A DNA stretch of 64,000 bases from Sipunculus nudus (taxonomy: Eukaryota; Annelida; Sipuncula; Golfingiida; Sipunculidae). Both the position numbers and the translations under genes were made by a program. How positions within the stretch are numbered: position 1 is the stretch's first letter; every line of letters begins with the position of its first letter. The stretch spans positions 7,551,900-7,615,899 of the forward strand of contig CM049322.1 in the NCBI GenBank assembly GCA_026874595.1, in the 5' to 3' direction. The notes below the pieces were generated by a model. That model saw only the letters and a list, made by a program, of their open reading frames with translations, was not told the DNA's origin and did not search any database. Of the stretch, positions 9,453 to 18,130 are shown in pieces.

Positions 9453-9528
9453 GCCTTATTTGGGTGATCGGAGGCCGATGTCCGGCCTGAGTTGACTTTT
9501 TAAAAAAAAGAACAATCAGTGAAACACT
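9453..9528. promoter_or_regulatory. Short divergent promoter region
   Basis: The 76 bases between two divergent starts contain a TTTTTAAAAAAAA tract near 9498-9510 that could act as an AT-rich TATA substitute for one or both genes. Confidence 0.35.
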
Positions 9529-12168
9529 ATGGCTTCCTCAGACGACCGATCGGCACACACGGTGCAGGAGCGCGGTGTAGCTGTCGGGCACCCGCTCGAA
9601 TGCGCGGATTCTACAGAGTGGCTCAGGTTGTGGGCGGACACGTTGACGGCGCTGATCGATGTGAACGTATCAAAACATGTGTATCCTGATCTTATGCGTC
9701 AGAGTTTGCCACGCTTGCGGTCAAACGCGTGTGTGGCAAAGGAAATGTCATTTTTTGTACGTGAAAGTCTGCATTGTTCTTTATCGCGTGTCACGTACGG
9801 ACTGTCCTTGCTCTTGCCGCGACTGTCCTTCGAGATGGATCACGTTGCTTCCTGTCTGGAAGAATACGTTCGTAACTCTCAAGACATGCAGCGAGACGCG
9901 AGGTGTGGTAGAAACCAGGGCTTGACGGAACAGCAGGTTGAGTCGCTGTGTCAGAAATACTTCCGTTCTGTGCTTCGGACAGAGGACTGTCGGTTTTGGC
10001 ACACAACGGGCAGTAACACTGCATGGACGGTGCACGAGATGCAGAAATGCTGTTGGGACCTTGATTTCGCTTTTTACAGCACACCCCTGGAAGAGGTTAT
10101 TACCGCCCTCGGAGAGCTAGAGGAAGTATGTGCGAAACTGTTTGTTTCAGTTTGGGTATTGCCTCCCCACCTGTTGGATATGAGCCTGGGTTGTTTAGCA
10201 TGTGTTTCCGCTCAGGCCTTTGCGTATTCCCTCGCGCAAGATGGGTCCCGTGCAGGGGCCGACCCACCTGAACAAACCAGGTTAGGTGCCAGTAACTGTT
10301 CTCATATTGTGTCATGTGACACGGGGCATGATCTTTTCCAGACGTTAAATGTGCCGGCAGGAAGCGGGTCATGTCAACGGGAGCGAAGCAGAGATGGAGC
10401 TGCTCCTGCAGGTGATGGCGAACGTGTGGCCGCGGTCAACCAGTTGCCTAACGCTCCTGACATGGCACTGGCTGCCGGTTCTCCACGTCCTATAAACTCT
10501 GTCGACCCCACTGAAGACAGGTATTACTGTGGTTTCGGGAACACCTCTGGCGCAGACGACAGGCTCCTCAAGGAGCTGCGACTGGGTAACAGTCATGTGG
10601 CAGAAAAGACCCGTCTGTTGTTGGAAAACATGAGGCGCGCCCGTTCGGAAATAGACTCGCATTGGCGGAATTCGGCTGATATTTTTAGATGGTGTGGTGA
10701 ACGCGGTGACACTGACGTGCAAACCGAGGGTCATTACGCGGGCAATGCCGTTCTCATGTACACGGTTCCCGTCTACGGGTTGACTGTTGAAGAGCTCGTG
10801 GGGAACGAGTTTGCGGCCATGGACGCTCAGGCCGAGCTTGAAGCCCGCAAACACGAGACTAGGATCAAGGAGCAGTTAAAAAAAGCTAGGGACCGTGGAG
10901 TCCAAGACGCGCCACAAGCTGTTGCGTGGGACATCTTGAAAGGGATTAACATGGATGGTAGCAACAACGGGGGTTTGGCGCAAATGTTGGAGCGGGTGAC
11001 AGGGAGGCGTTATGGGGTCGGCAACCAAGCAGTTGGATGTGGAAACAATGAACGTCCTGGACGTTCTTGCGTTGATGATTACATCGATACCTTGGTAACG
11101 GAGATGACGTCATGTGACATAGACTCCGTCCAGAAATCGGTGGGAGAGCGCGTTTTCGAACGTCACCGCAAACTGGTGAGGGCGAGGCACGCAAAGCTGT
11201 TGCGCAAATTGCGCAGGGCGAAAGAAGACCTGTCCTGTTGCATGCAGCCCCGCGTAACGGGACAAGAGATCTTGTCAGGACTTTTCGCCGTCAGACGATG
11301 TGTCAAAGCAGTGCAGCTCTTCCGAGAGGTTGTTTCCGCGCAGGCGGGAGCAGACGTGAACCCCGACGATTTGCAAAATGGTTGGCTTGTGCCTGGGGAC
11401 GGGTCACCGTATGATCCGTCCCGTGTTCCTCGCCCGCGTGTAGCTGAAGCGTGGGAGGTCAGTTGCGGGGAGCCCCTGCTGGAAACTGTCAACATATCGA
11501 TGGCCTCAGAACTGACTAAGTCCCTGCAACTTGGCCCTATGTGGATGTCCAGGGACTCGCACGAGGATACAGCGTGTCCCGTCAGGGCGGGATTTGTTAT
11601 GCACGCTGTTTGGTCTGCAAGAGGCGTCCCCGCGTCTGCGCGTGCTGACGTTGAGAGGTTCTGCACTTTGAAATCGGAAATGGGAGCACTGGGGTCACGT
11701 CAGGCGGAACGCTTCGGGGATGTGTTCCCAGTGATGCAGGAACAGTATCTGGAACTGTTGCAGCAGTTGCGGGCGCAGGAAGCGCAGACGTCGTCAGGTG
11801 ATGCCGAAAACCAAACTCGTCTGGACAGTTTGAAGCAAACACGGTTTCTCTGCCACATGCACAAGGTTCGGTTGGTGGCATATGCTGTTGTGGCGCACCA
11901 ATTGGCCCATCCCGGGAACCGTGTCCGGTGTCTGTCTGTGGCCGATCCGTCACATTTATGTCCGGGGGAAGGGGGGGAGGTTTACGCTCTCGAGGAGGCT
12001 GTATATGTGGGGCCCGCTTTTTCACCACACACGCTGATATCCAGGCGACACTACACGCCTCCGGTAAACGACGCTGACGCACAAGAGGCAAACGCGCGGG
12101 ATCTATGGGATATAAAACAGAGTCATGACATCTTCGAACTCCTGGCTGCTGCACCAGCGACGCGTTGA
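9529..12168 (+). CDS. Unknown large protein, 879 residues
   Basis: A complete frame from an ATG. Predominantly helical by eye, with charged helices (for example around residues 430-460 and 545-575, rich in Arg/Lys/Glu/Ala/Leu) and a polar linker around 245-330. No enzyme motif or membrane span is seen. Size and helical character would fit a portal or tegument/capsid-associated protein, but I see no sequence signature for either, so this stays a guess. Followed by an AATAAA at 12216-12221. Divergently paired with the 431-residue gene. Confidence 0.7.
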   Translation: MASSDDRSAHTVQERGVAVGHPLECADSTEWLRLWADTLTALIDVNVSKHVYPDLMRQSLPRLRSNACVAKEMSFFVRESLHCSLSRVTYGLSLLLPRLSFEMDHVASCLEEYVRNSQDMQRDARCGRNQGLTEQQVESLCQKYFRSVLRTEDCRFWHTTGSNTAWTVHEMQKCCWDLDFAFYSTPLEEVITALGELEEVCAKLFVSVWVLPPHLLDMSLGCLACVSAQAFAYSLAQDGSRAGADPPEQTRLGASNCSHIVSCDTGHDLFQTLNVPAGSGSCQRERSRDGAAPAGDGERVAAVNQLPNAPDMALAAGSPRPINSVDPTEDRYYCGFGNTSGADDRLLKELRLGNSHVAEKTRLLLENMRRARSEIDSHWRNSADIFRWCGERGDTDVQTEGHYAGNAVLMYTVPVYGLTVEELVGNEFAAMDAQAELEARKHETRIKEQLKKARDRGVQDAPQAVAWDILKGINMDGSNNGGLAQMLERVTGRRYGVGNQAVGCGNNERPGRSCVDDYIDTLVTEMTSCDIDSVQKSVGERVFERHRKLVRARHAKLLRKLRRAKEDLSCCMQPRVTGQEILSGLFAVRRCVKAVQLFREVVSAQAGADVNPDDLQNGWLVPGDGSPYDPSRVPRPRVAEAWEVSCGEPLLETVNISMASELTKSLQLGPMWMSRDSHEDTACPVRAGFVMHAVWSARGVPASARADVERFCTLKSEMGALGSRQAERFGDVFPVMQEQYLELLQQLRAQEAQTSSGDAENQTRLDSLKQTRFLCHMHKVRLVAYAVVAHQLAHPGNRVRCLSVADPSHLCPGEGGEVYALEEAVYVGPAFSPHTLISRRHYTPPVNDADAQEANARDLWDIKQSHDIFELLAAAPATR

Positions 12169-12215
12169 CTTTCGTCGTATCCTATATGAAACAAAACACT
12201 CATTATACAAAACCA

Positions 12216-12262
12216 AATAAAACCAAACACATACAGTCATAATGTGCAATGTGATATTTATT
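12216..12262. terminator. Convergent poly(A) signals
   Basis: Plus-strand AATAAA at 12216-12221 serves the 879-residue gene. Minus-strand AATAAA at 12257-12262 serves the 760-residue gene. The two transcripts would end tail to tail or overlap by a few tens of bases. Confidence 0.6.
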
Positions 12263-12309
12263 CATTAAACAAAATATATTTATTGTATGCAGGTTTCGAT
12301 GTTGCATTG

Positions 12310-12357
12310 TGTGTATATGTTTGTCTGTACATATGTGTATATGTGTGTCTGTACATA
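12310..12357. repeat. Two-copy 24-bp tandem repeat
   Basis: Two adjacent 24-base units of TG/TA-rich sequence (12310-12333 and 12334-12357) that differ at one base. They lie in the 3' untranslated stretch of the 760-residue gene. The translation of this stretch is low complexity and is not taken as a gene. Confidence 0.8.
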
Positions 12358-12405
12358 TTGAAATGTCCAGTTTGGCAGTTGTGACATGATTTCTAACAAG
12401 TCTTA

Positions 12406-14688
12406 TCATGAGGCTTCGATCAAATTGCTGATGAATTCAGCCGTGCCGGTTACGTACTCCGGTATATCTACTTTCATCATCTCTGCCAGTTTATATATGT
12501 TTTGTAACGTCTGTGATCCCGGTTTGAACGCACGTCTTAGTTTGACGGCCAGTTCAGTCTTGTACTTCGACACAGTTTCTTTCATAACTTTGGCCACATC
12601 CTGTGGTATGTTCTTTCCCATCAGGCATTCAGTCAGATCTGCTGTGTAGGGCACGGGGAGTCTCCTTTCGTTGAGAAAGGTTGCATTGGCGAAGGCCGTG
12701 TTGCGGTCCACCAACATCGTGTTTTGAGGTGATATACCGATCCGCAGAACAAACCGGTAGGCCAAATGAAGCCATAAAGATAGCGGCAAGCGTTTGGCGT
12801 CGTCAGCCGACAGTTTGTGCAGGGGCGCGAGACCCAGCTCGTTATGGTCAATGACAAAACATCCCGTTGGCCCACCGTCGGCAAAATGGTTGTAAAATGT
12901 GTGGTGGCTGCCGCATACGTAAGAGTATTCCAATCCGAAGGCAATATGCAGGTTGGTCTGCATGTACGACATAACGCCGTTACAGAAAAACTCTACGCAG
13001 CCCGGAGTGTGCTTGTCCCCGAGGAAAATGTTCATGGCTGCGTGCCTGAACGCCAATTGTTTTGCGTCGTGATAGAGCATGGGGCCTTTGAACACCTGCT
13101 GCGATTTCAAATCAGCTCTCGTGAACGATTTCGTTTTCTGATGCGGCACATGCAACAGAGGCAGGCGGCTCATGACCTCTTCTAGTTCTGTGATGGATGT
13201 GAAACGCTGTTTCAGTATGTCAGCAGGACATCTGCAGTTAAGGGTCATTCGAACTGGTCCACATGTTACCTCGTGGCATTTGGGGCGTTTAGCGTCTGCT
13301 TCACCTGTGTCTTTTTGCTTCCTTTTCCGGGAAAAGCGATCACACTTGGGCAACGAAAGCCCGTAAACGTCGCTGTCACATGGTTGGGTCATGGATGGGA
13401 AACATTTCCTAAGTCGGTTGCATACCTCTGTCGCAGGGTTTCCACCCCCGCGTGTGTGGCTCTTGCGTAACCGCTTCGGTCTGGTACACACCCACTGGTT
13501 TGTTATAACGGGATAAAATTCGGCGTTATGTTCCATCGACTGGTGCGAACGTTTCCACCGGGCACCGTAAAACTCTGTACAGTGGGTGGGGTCTGCTGCA
13601 CGCTCGGTAACCAACCCTGGTGGCTGTGGGACGCTGCGTCCCGTCCTGCCCCGTCTGGTTGTGCGGTCGATGGCGTAGTCAGGCATCGCGTTCAAAGGTG
13701 GTAGAGACTTTGGTTTAACCAACACTTCGTCGACCAGCAACGTTTTGGAAGCGTCGTGGTTCACAAGCTGCCCCCGGCCGCCTTTCCGGTTCTTCAGTGC
13801 AGGAGGGCACATGCACATCAGGTACCTGATCACGACACAGAAGAGAATCAAAACAGGGTCACCGTATCGTGCAAACTTGCCACACGCCGATATGAACACT
13901 TGCATGTAACTGTCCCGGTCAGCTATGGCCTCCCGTTGTAGCAGAGACAGCACCAGGTCGATAAGCTGTGGTTTCCCGTGTGGCTTACTCTGCAACACTG
14001 CCTTCCCTGCGTCTGTGACCTTTGCCGGACAGCACGTCATGCACATGGCTACGTGTCTGGCTGCTGACAACAGCCAAACCGCGATGTCGTCTTTCGTGTC
14101 ACCGGTCACGATCGGATTCACGTCCCAGTCGTTACATTCTTCCACCTTGTTTTTCCAATCACGCCATGCCCGCAGCAGATTGGTCAGGGCGAGCGCGGCG
14201 GACATTGTCCCTGGTTCCGATTCCACCAACGGTATCAGAGTTGCGTCCGGTTGAAACACCCTCATCGGTGGAAGCGGGGTTCTCGGGTGCAGGAAGGGAG
14301 GGGTCAAAGTCGCGGTACACATGCACACAGCTACACGAGATGTTTTCACGTCCAACAGAGTTTCAATGACAGATCTCATGTTGCGTTTCGACTTGCTCCC
14401 CGTTGCATTTGACAAATCGGCCACTAACGTGAAAACACGCGCCGGTGCCAAGCAATGGTCTTCCAGCAGGAACTTTACAACGTGTTTCCATTTTAGTTTG
14501 GGCGGTCGTCTTGATCCTAACAGTTCATCGGTGGCCTGCAACACGTGTTGGATGTCTTTCCTCCTGAGACCTGTTTGCACCAGGGACAAAAGCTCATCCA
14601 CGCGTATGGCTAGACCTTCTGAATAGCAGTGCGCGTTTGGGGTTTGCATGTCGGCGTAACTGGCATCAGAGAAATGGCCGGGCAGCAT
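12406..14688 (-). CDS. Unknown protein with a central basic region, 760 residues
   Basis: Start set at the ATG at 14688; the frame extends only to a GTG at 14700. The N-terminal 300 residues look helical. The central part is Arg/Lys-rich (RPKRLRKSH; SRKRKQKD with a second basic cluster AKRPKC), resembling a bipartite nuclear localisation signal. A Cys cluster (NCRCPAD) follows. The C-terminal 250 residues look like a compact folded domain with many His, Phe and Leu (for example YVCGSHHTFYNHF) but match no family I know. A nuclear role is plausible from the basic signals. Divergent from the duplicated-domain gene, sharing the region 14689-14934. Confidence 0.7.
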   Translation of the reverse strand: MLPGHFSDASYADMQTPNAHCYSEGLAIRVDELLSLVQTGLRRKDIQHVLQATDELLGSRRPPKLKWKHVVKFLLEDHCLAPARVFTLVADLSNATGSKSKRNMRSVIETLLDVKTSRVAVCMCTATLTPPFLHPRTPLPPMRVFQPDATLIPLVESEPGTMSAALALTNLLRAWRDWKNKVEECNDWDVNPIVTGDTKDDIAVWLLSAARHVAMCMTCCPAKVTDAGKAVLQSKPHGKPQLIDLVLSLLQREAIADRDSYMQVFISACGKFARYGDPVLILFCVVIRYLMCMCPPALKNRKGGRGQLVNHDASKTLLVDEVLVKPKSLPPLNAMPDYAIDRTTRRGRTGRSVPQPPGLVTERAADPTHCTEFYGARWKRSHQSMEHNAEFYPVITNQWVCTRPKRLRKSHTRGGGNPATEVCNRLRKCFPSMTQPCDSDVYGLSLPKCDRFSRKRKQKDTGEADAKRPKCHEVTCGPVRMTLNCRCPADILKQRFTSITELEEVMSRLPLLHVPHQKTKSFTRADLKSQQVFKGPMLYHDAKQLAFRHAAMNIFLGDKHTPGCVEFFCNGVMSYMQTNLHIAFGLEYSYVCGSHHTFYNHFADGGPTGCFVIDHNELGLAPLHKLSADDAKRLPLSLWLHLAYRFVLRIGISPQNTMLVDRNTAFANATFLNERRLPVPYTADLTECLMGKNIPQDVAKVMKETVSKYKTELAVKLRRAFKPGSQTLQNIYKLAEMMKVDIPEYVTGTAEFISNLIEAS

Positions 14689-14801
14689 GCGCAGGAGCAC
14701 TTTGTATGCCCAGTCGGCTGACGGTCGTCCAATCAGCGTGCGTCACGTGTGTAACCCGTTTTTGGCAAAATCTGGAGGGGGGGTTGACTGATACCACATC
14801 A

Positions 14802-14810
14802 TATATATAA
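14802..14810 (+). promoter_or_regulatory. TATA box
   Basis: TATATATAA in the divergent gap 14689-14934. It lies about 125 bases before the start of the 532-residue gene and is near-palindromic, so it could also serve the minus-strand gene. A second AT-rich element (CATAAATATC) is near 14866. Confidence 0.45.
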
Positions 14811-14934
14811 ATGTGACAGCCGCTGGTACATGTGATCACGTGATGCACCGGCACTTCCACAGCCTCATAAATATCGCGGTTGGTAGGTATGCCCTCATAG
14901 ACCTCTACGCCGCCGTCGAGGCTGTTGCACAAAA

Positions 14935-16533
14935 ATGTCGTCGAACGAAAACACGTCGCTCCCGGCGACAGAGAAAGTTGAAGCTGAAGGCTGCAGCACG
15001 GGTAAGACTGTCATATCAGATCGCGAAGTGGAAGCCCCTCGACCGGATGGTACCGCGTGTACCAAATCGAACGATGGGGAACCCGGGACGTGTAACGATA
15101 CCGCCAAACCAAAAGGTAGGCCCGGTCATGTATCGTTTGCATGCTTCCGACCACACATTTCCGGTGTGTGTTATCTGGACGTGAGATGCCAGTTGAAATC
15201 CCCGCAAACAGTCCAGAGACCGGGGAACGTGATCTATCTTAACGACACTGGCGTTCAGGGTGCAGTTTCCACTGTGGCGGAGGTCCTGCTAAAGTGTCCC
15301 GATAAACACCCCGGTGCCAGACCAACGGGAACTGATCAAGGAATTATGACAAGTTCATCAGAACAGAGAGATTTGTTCTTTCTGTGTACCAACCGAGCAG
15401 CGTCCGAACTCGTCGAGCAACTGAACCCCGAATTAATATGTGATCTGGTGGCGGCAGCATTGGCCTTCTTCCCACACATGCTTGATTGCGTTGTGCAATT
15501 TGCATCACAGGAAAACGTGTTTTGCGGAAAGGATTTTACCATATACTGCGTTCAGGAATTGCCCTTACAGCCCGATCACAGTTACAGTCTTGTTGGAAAA
15601 TGGGACCAGGTGCTGAGTACGTTCCATTGTGGGGCGTACACAAACGCTAGTGGTGAACGTATGGTGCTGGTGACGTACCCAAAGCTTGAATGCCTTGTTC
15701 GCGCCGCGAGCGATTCCGATGGCGGTCGTGCGTTTTTTCAAAGCCTCTTGGAAGCCATGGTGACCGAGGAGGATACTGACACCAACCCCTGGCAGGTGTT
15801 GCTGACAGATGATGTCAACAGGGCTTCTGTCAACGGAAGGACGGTAATGTTGATGTGCAAGATTCGGCGAAAGCCCAAAGCCGCATCCAATGAGTCTCAT
15901 GCTGGCGGTTGTCACAGTCACATACAGCAGTTGCGTGCCGAAACATCAGACGTCGCAGAACATCATGTGAAAGAGAAGAGATACGTTGGACCACTGCGAC
16001 CGTCTGTAACGCACAGGCGAACGGCCACAGCGCTTGACCGTGATCTGATCACGACTGTCCGTCATCTGCAACCCCGTGTGATCTGTGATATTATGTCCGC
16101 TGTGTTAATATCGTACCCACACATCCTCGTTTATGCGAACTTTGCAGCAAACACGGAAGGTCTACGATATGCACATAAGAAATGCGACCAGATTATCACC
16201 GTGTGCTGCGTGGAGGAACTACCCGTCAAACCACAATGGCGATATGAACTCACGGGGACATGGGGTGAGACGTTGAACACATACAATTGTGTAATCTGTA
16301 AGGACGCTCGGTCTGGACCCATCGTGGTGGTTGAGGACCCCGAATTCGCCCGTGTCGTGGAAGCTGTCAGGTTTTCCGAGGAGGGCAGACGTTTTGTGCA
16401 ACTGGTCTTGGAGTCTCTTGTGTCGCCCTTCGACGTGTTTGTTACACATGGTGACTACATGTCAAGAGTACTGCTTGACGACAATATGGACGTGGCATTG
16501 TTGTGTTGCATCGTGGAACCCAATACTGATTGA
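14935..16533 (+). CDS. Unknown protein with an internal domain duplication, 532 residues
   Basis: After a polar N-terminus of about 60 residues and a linker, the protein contains two related domains of about 150 residues (about 165-310 and 370-528). Shared landmarks in order: LNPELICDLVAAAL versus LQPRVICDIMSAVL; FPHML versus YPHIL; YCVQELPLQP versus CCVEELPVKP; LVGKWDQVLSTFHC versus LTGTWGETLNTYNC; and a closing MLMCKI versus ALLCCI. The strand pattern around the GKW/GTW motif is reminiscent of OB-like beta barrels, but no family is certain. A gene-internal tandem duplication is the clear reading. Function unknown. Confidence 0.75.
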   Translation: MSSNENTSLPATEKVEAEGCSTGKTVISDREVEAPRPDGTACTKSNDGEPGTCNDTAKPKGRPGHVSFACFRPHISGVCYLDVRCQLKSPQTVQRPGNVIYLNDTGVQGAVSTVAEVLLKCPDKHPGARPTGTDQGIMTSSSEQRDLFFLCTNRAASELVEQLNPELICDLVAAALAFFPHMLDCVVQFASQENVFCGKDFTIYCVQELPLQPDHSYSLVGKWDQVLSTFHCGAYTNASGERMVLVTYPKLECLVRAASDSDGGRAFFQSLLEAMVTEEDTDTNPWQVLLTDDVNRASVNGRTVMLMCKIRRKPKAASNESHAGGCHSHIQQLRAETSDVAEHHVKEKRYVGPLRPSVTHRRTATALDRDLITTVRHLQPRVICDIMSAVLISYPHILVYANFAANTEGLRYAHKKCDQIITVCCVEELPVKPQWRYELTGTWGETLNTYNCVICKDARSGPIVVVEDPEFARVVEAVRFSEEGRRFVQLVLESLVSPFDVFVTHGDYMSRVLLDDNMDVALLCCIVEPNTD

Positions 16534-17089
16534 AAAGGTTTAATACTGTCCCCATCATGGGATTTGCGCGTGTCGGACATTAACATGTGACAACGTATGT
16601 TTTGTTGTGGTCCAGCCAAACCAGTTTTGCGAGTGATGTGGTATATGTTTCTCTTTGTGATGTGTATACAACTTTAAACTGTTATAATTGTACATTGTTT
16701 TTTTTTGTCAGGTACCCCAATCAGCCGTTCTGACGTGTACGTTATTTGATCGCGCTGGACGTTTGTACCTTTAGAGCGTTTTGTCATATGACCTACATCA
16801 CACACACGCACATACACATTCGAAAACACAGCAGAGCAATGACAATGTGAAACAATAAATAAATATATATCTATCTTTATTGTGGTCTGAACTCAATTTA
16901 TTGATGAAATACGAGTGTGTATGATATGATCAGTGTCCAAAAACTCGGTCTGATTCTGTAGGGTTCAACATCTCCTCATTTCCAGCCACCTGCTTCTTAC
17001 TTACAGTTTCGTCTTTGTCAATCCGTCAAGACGTTTCTGCAGTTGCAGAGATCCCCGGGAATAGTGGAGGTGGGAAAGGTAGGGTTGAA
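16534..17089. other. Convergent 3' untranslated region
   Basis: No supported gene. A plus-strand AATAAA at 16854-16859 would end the duplicated-domain gene. A minus-strand AATAAA at 16876-16881 would end the 319-residue gene and perhaps the DNA polymerase gene upstream of it, since no separate signal is seen between those two genes. Confidence 0.5.
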
Positions 17090-18049
17090 TTATGGGATAT
17101 CGTTTCCGCGACCCAACCCACCGTTCCACACGTGTTCGTGTGATAGGCGCATGTCCCTTGCGTACTGTGCTACTGGGTCCATTGCATCCCCGGCCTGTAA
17201 CAGTCGGAACACAGTGGCCCAGACGTGTCCTGTACACTTCCCGCGGCACGCGTTTGATCCGTGAGCGGCACCATTCATATCGGCGTCGGGTAGAGCACAA
17301 GTGGAGGCGTGTGACTTCAGCAGCCTGCGCAAAGGGTGTATCATATCCATGTCTACAGTGTAAATAAAACCTTCGCTCTTGTGGCGTATTGCACCCGCCA
17401 TCATGAGGAACCCGAGCGCCATGTCACGTATGACTATGGCCGGCAGTGCAAGCCTCCGGTCCATGTGGAAACGTAGCATCTGTCCCATCCTAGCGGCCGT
17501 ATTGGTCGACACGCAAGCCAAAGCCAGAGCTCCGCATGCGGTGAAACGCAAGGCGCCCGGTACGGGGTCACGTGCGTGGTCGTACGACAGGTGGAAATGG
17601 CCCTCTTCTGCGTATGGTGTTCCCGTTGGCGTCCAGAATTGGGTTGCCGCCGCCCAGGCCGTCCTGAGCTCAATTTCATGGGGTTTACCCACAGACGCCC
17701 ACAGAGACGAATACGTTTTGTTTTGCATGAAGGCGGATATGCGCAAACCGACTCCGTCCGGCATAAAAGCTGCCCACAGTGTGGGGTCTTCCAGTCCTAT
17801 GCGTTCTAGCGCGAAGTGTATTGCCTCAAGCACAAGGGCGTAATCAGCGAAGCATCGGGCCATACGGTATGCTATGTGCTTTCGTCTGTTAGTAAATGCG
17901 TCTGGTCCACCGCAGAATGTAAACGTGTCATCGTGTTTAAGGTGGAGCAGCCATTCAATGAAATCCCTCATACCGGCAGATCTGTCCAAAAGTTGGAAAC
18001 CAACGTATAAATCCGTAAACTCGGAGCGCTTTGCATGTCCGTTTTCCAT
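17090..18049 (-). CDS. Unknown protein, 319 residues
   Basis: An ATG-to-stop frame lying 81 bases downstream of the DNA polymerase stop on the same strand. Ala/Met/His-rich with moderately hydrophobic helices (about 180-225) but no clear membrane span, signal peptide or enzymatic motif. The position next to the polymerase and the probable shared 3' end suggest co-expression at the same stage. It might be a processivity factor or a capsid component, but nothing in the sequence proves either. Confidence 0.65.
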   Translation of the reverse strand: MENGHAKRSEFTDLYVGFQLLDRSAGMRDFIEWLLHLKHDDTFTFCGGPDAFTNRRKHIAYRMARCFADYALVLEAIHFALERIGLEDPTLWAAFMPDGVGLRISAFMQNKTYSSLWASVGKPHEIELRTAWAAATQFWTPTGTPYAEEGHFHLSYDHARDPVPGALRFTACGALALACVSTNTAARMGQMLRFHMDRRLALPAIVIRDMALGFLMMAGAIRHKSEGFIYTVDMDMIHPLRRLLKSHASTCALPDADMNGAAHGSNACRGKCTGHVWATVFRLLQAGDAMDPVAQYARDMRLSHEHVWNGGLGRGNDIP

Positions 18050-18130
18050 AGTTATTTCAAAGCTGTATCTGGTCTTACCGCGTGTGTGTACACGGGCGCT
18101 TCGAAGTGTGAATCCGGATTGGTTGGATAT

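Noticed and set aside
12203-12409. 68-codon minus-strand frame over the TG-rich repeat
   Set aside because: Low-complexity translation of the tandem repeat, lying between poly(A) signals.
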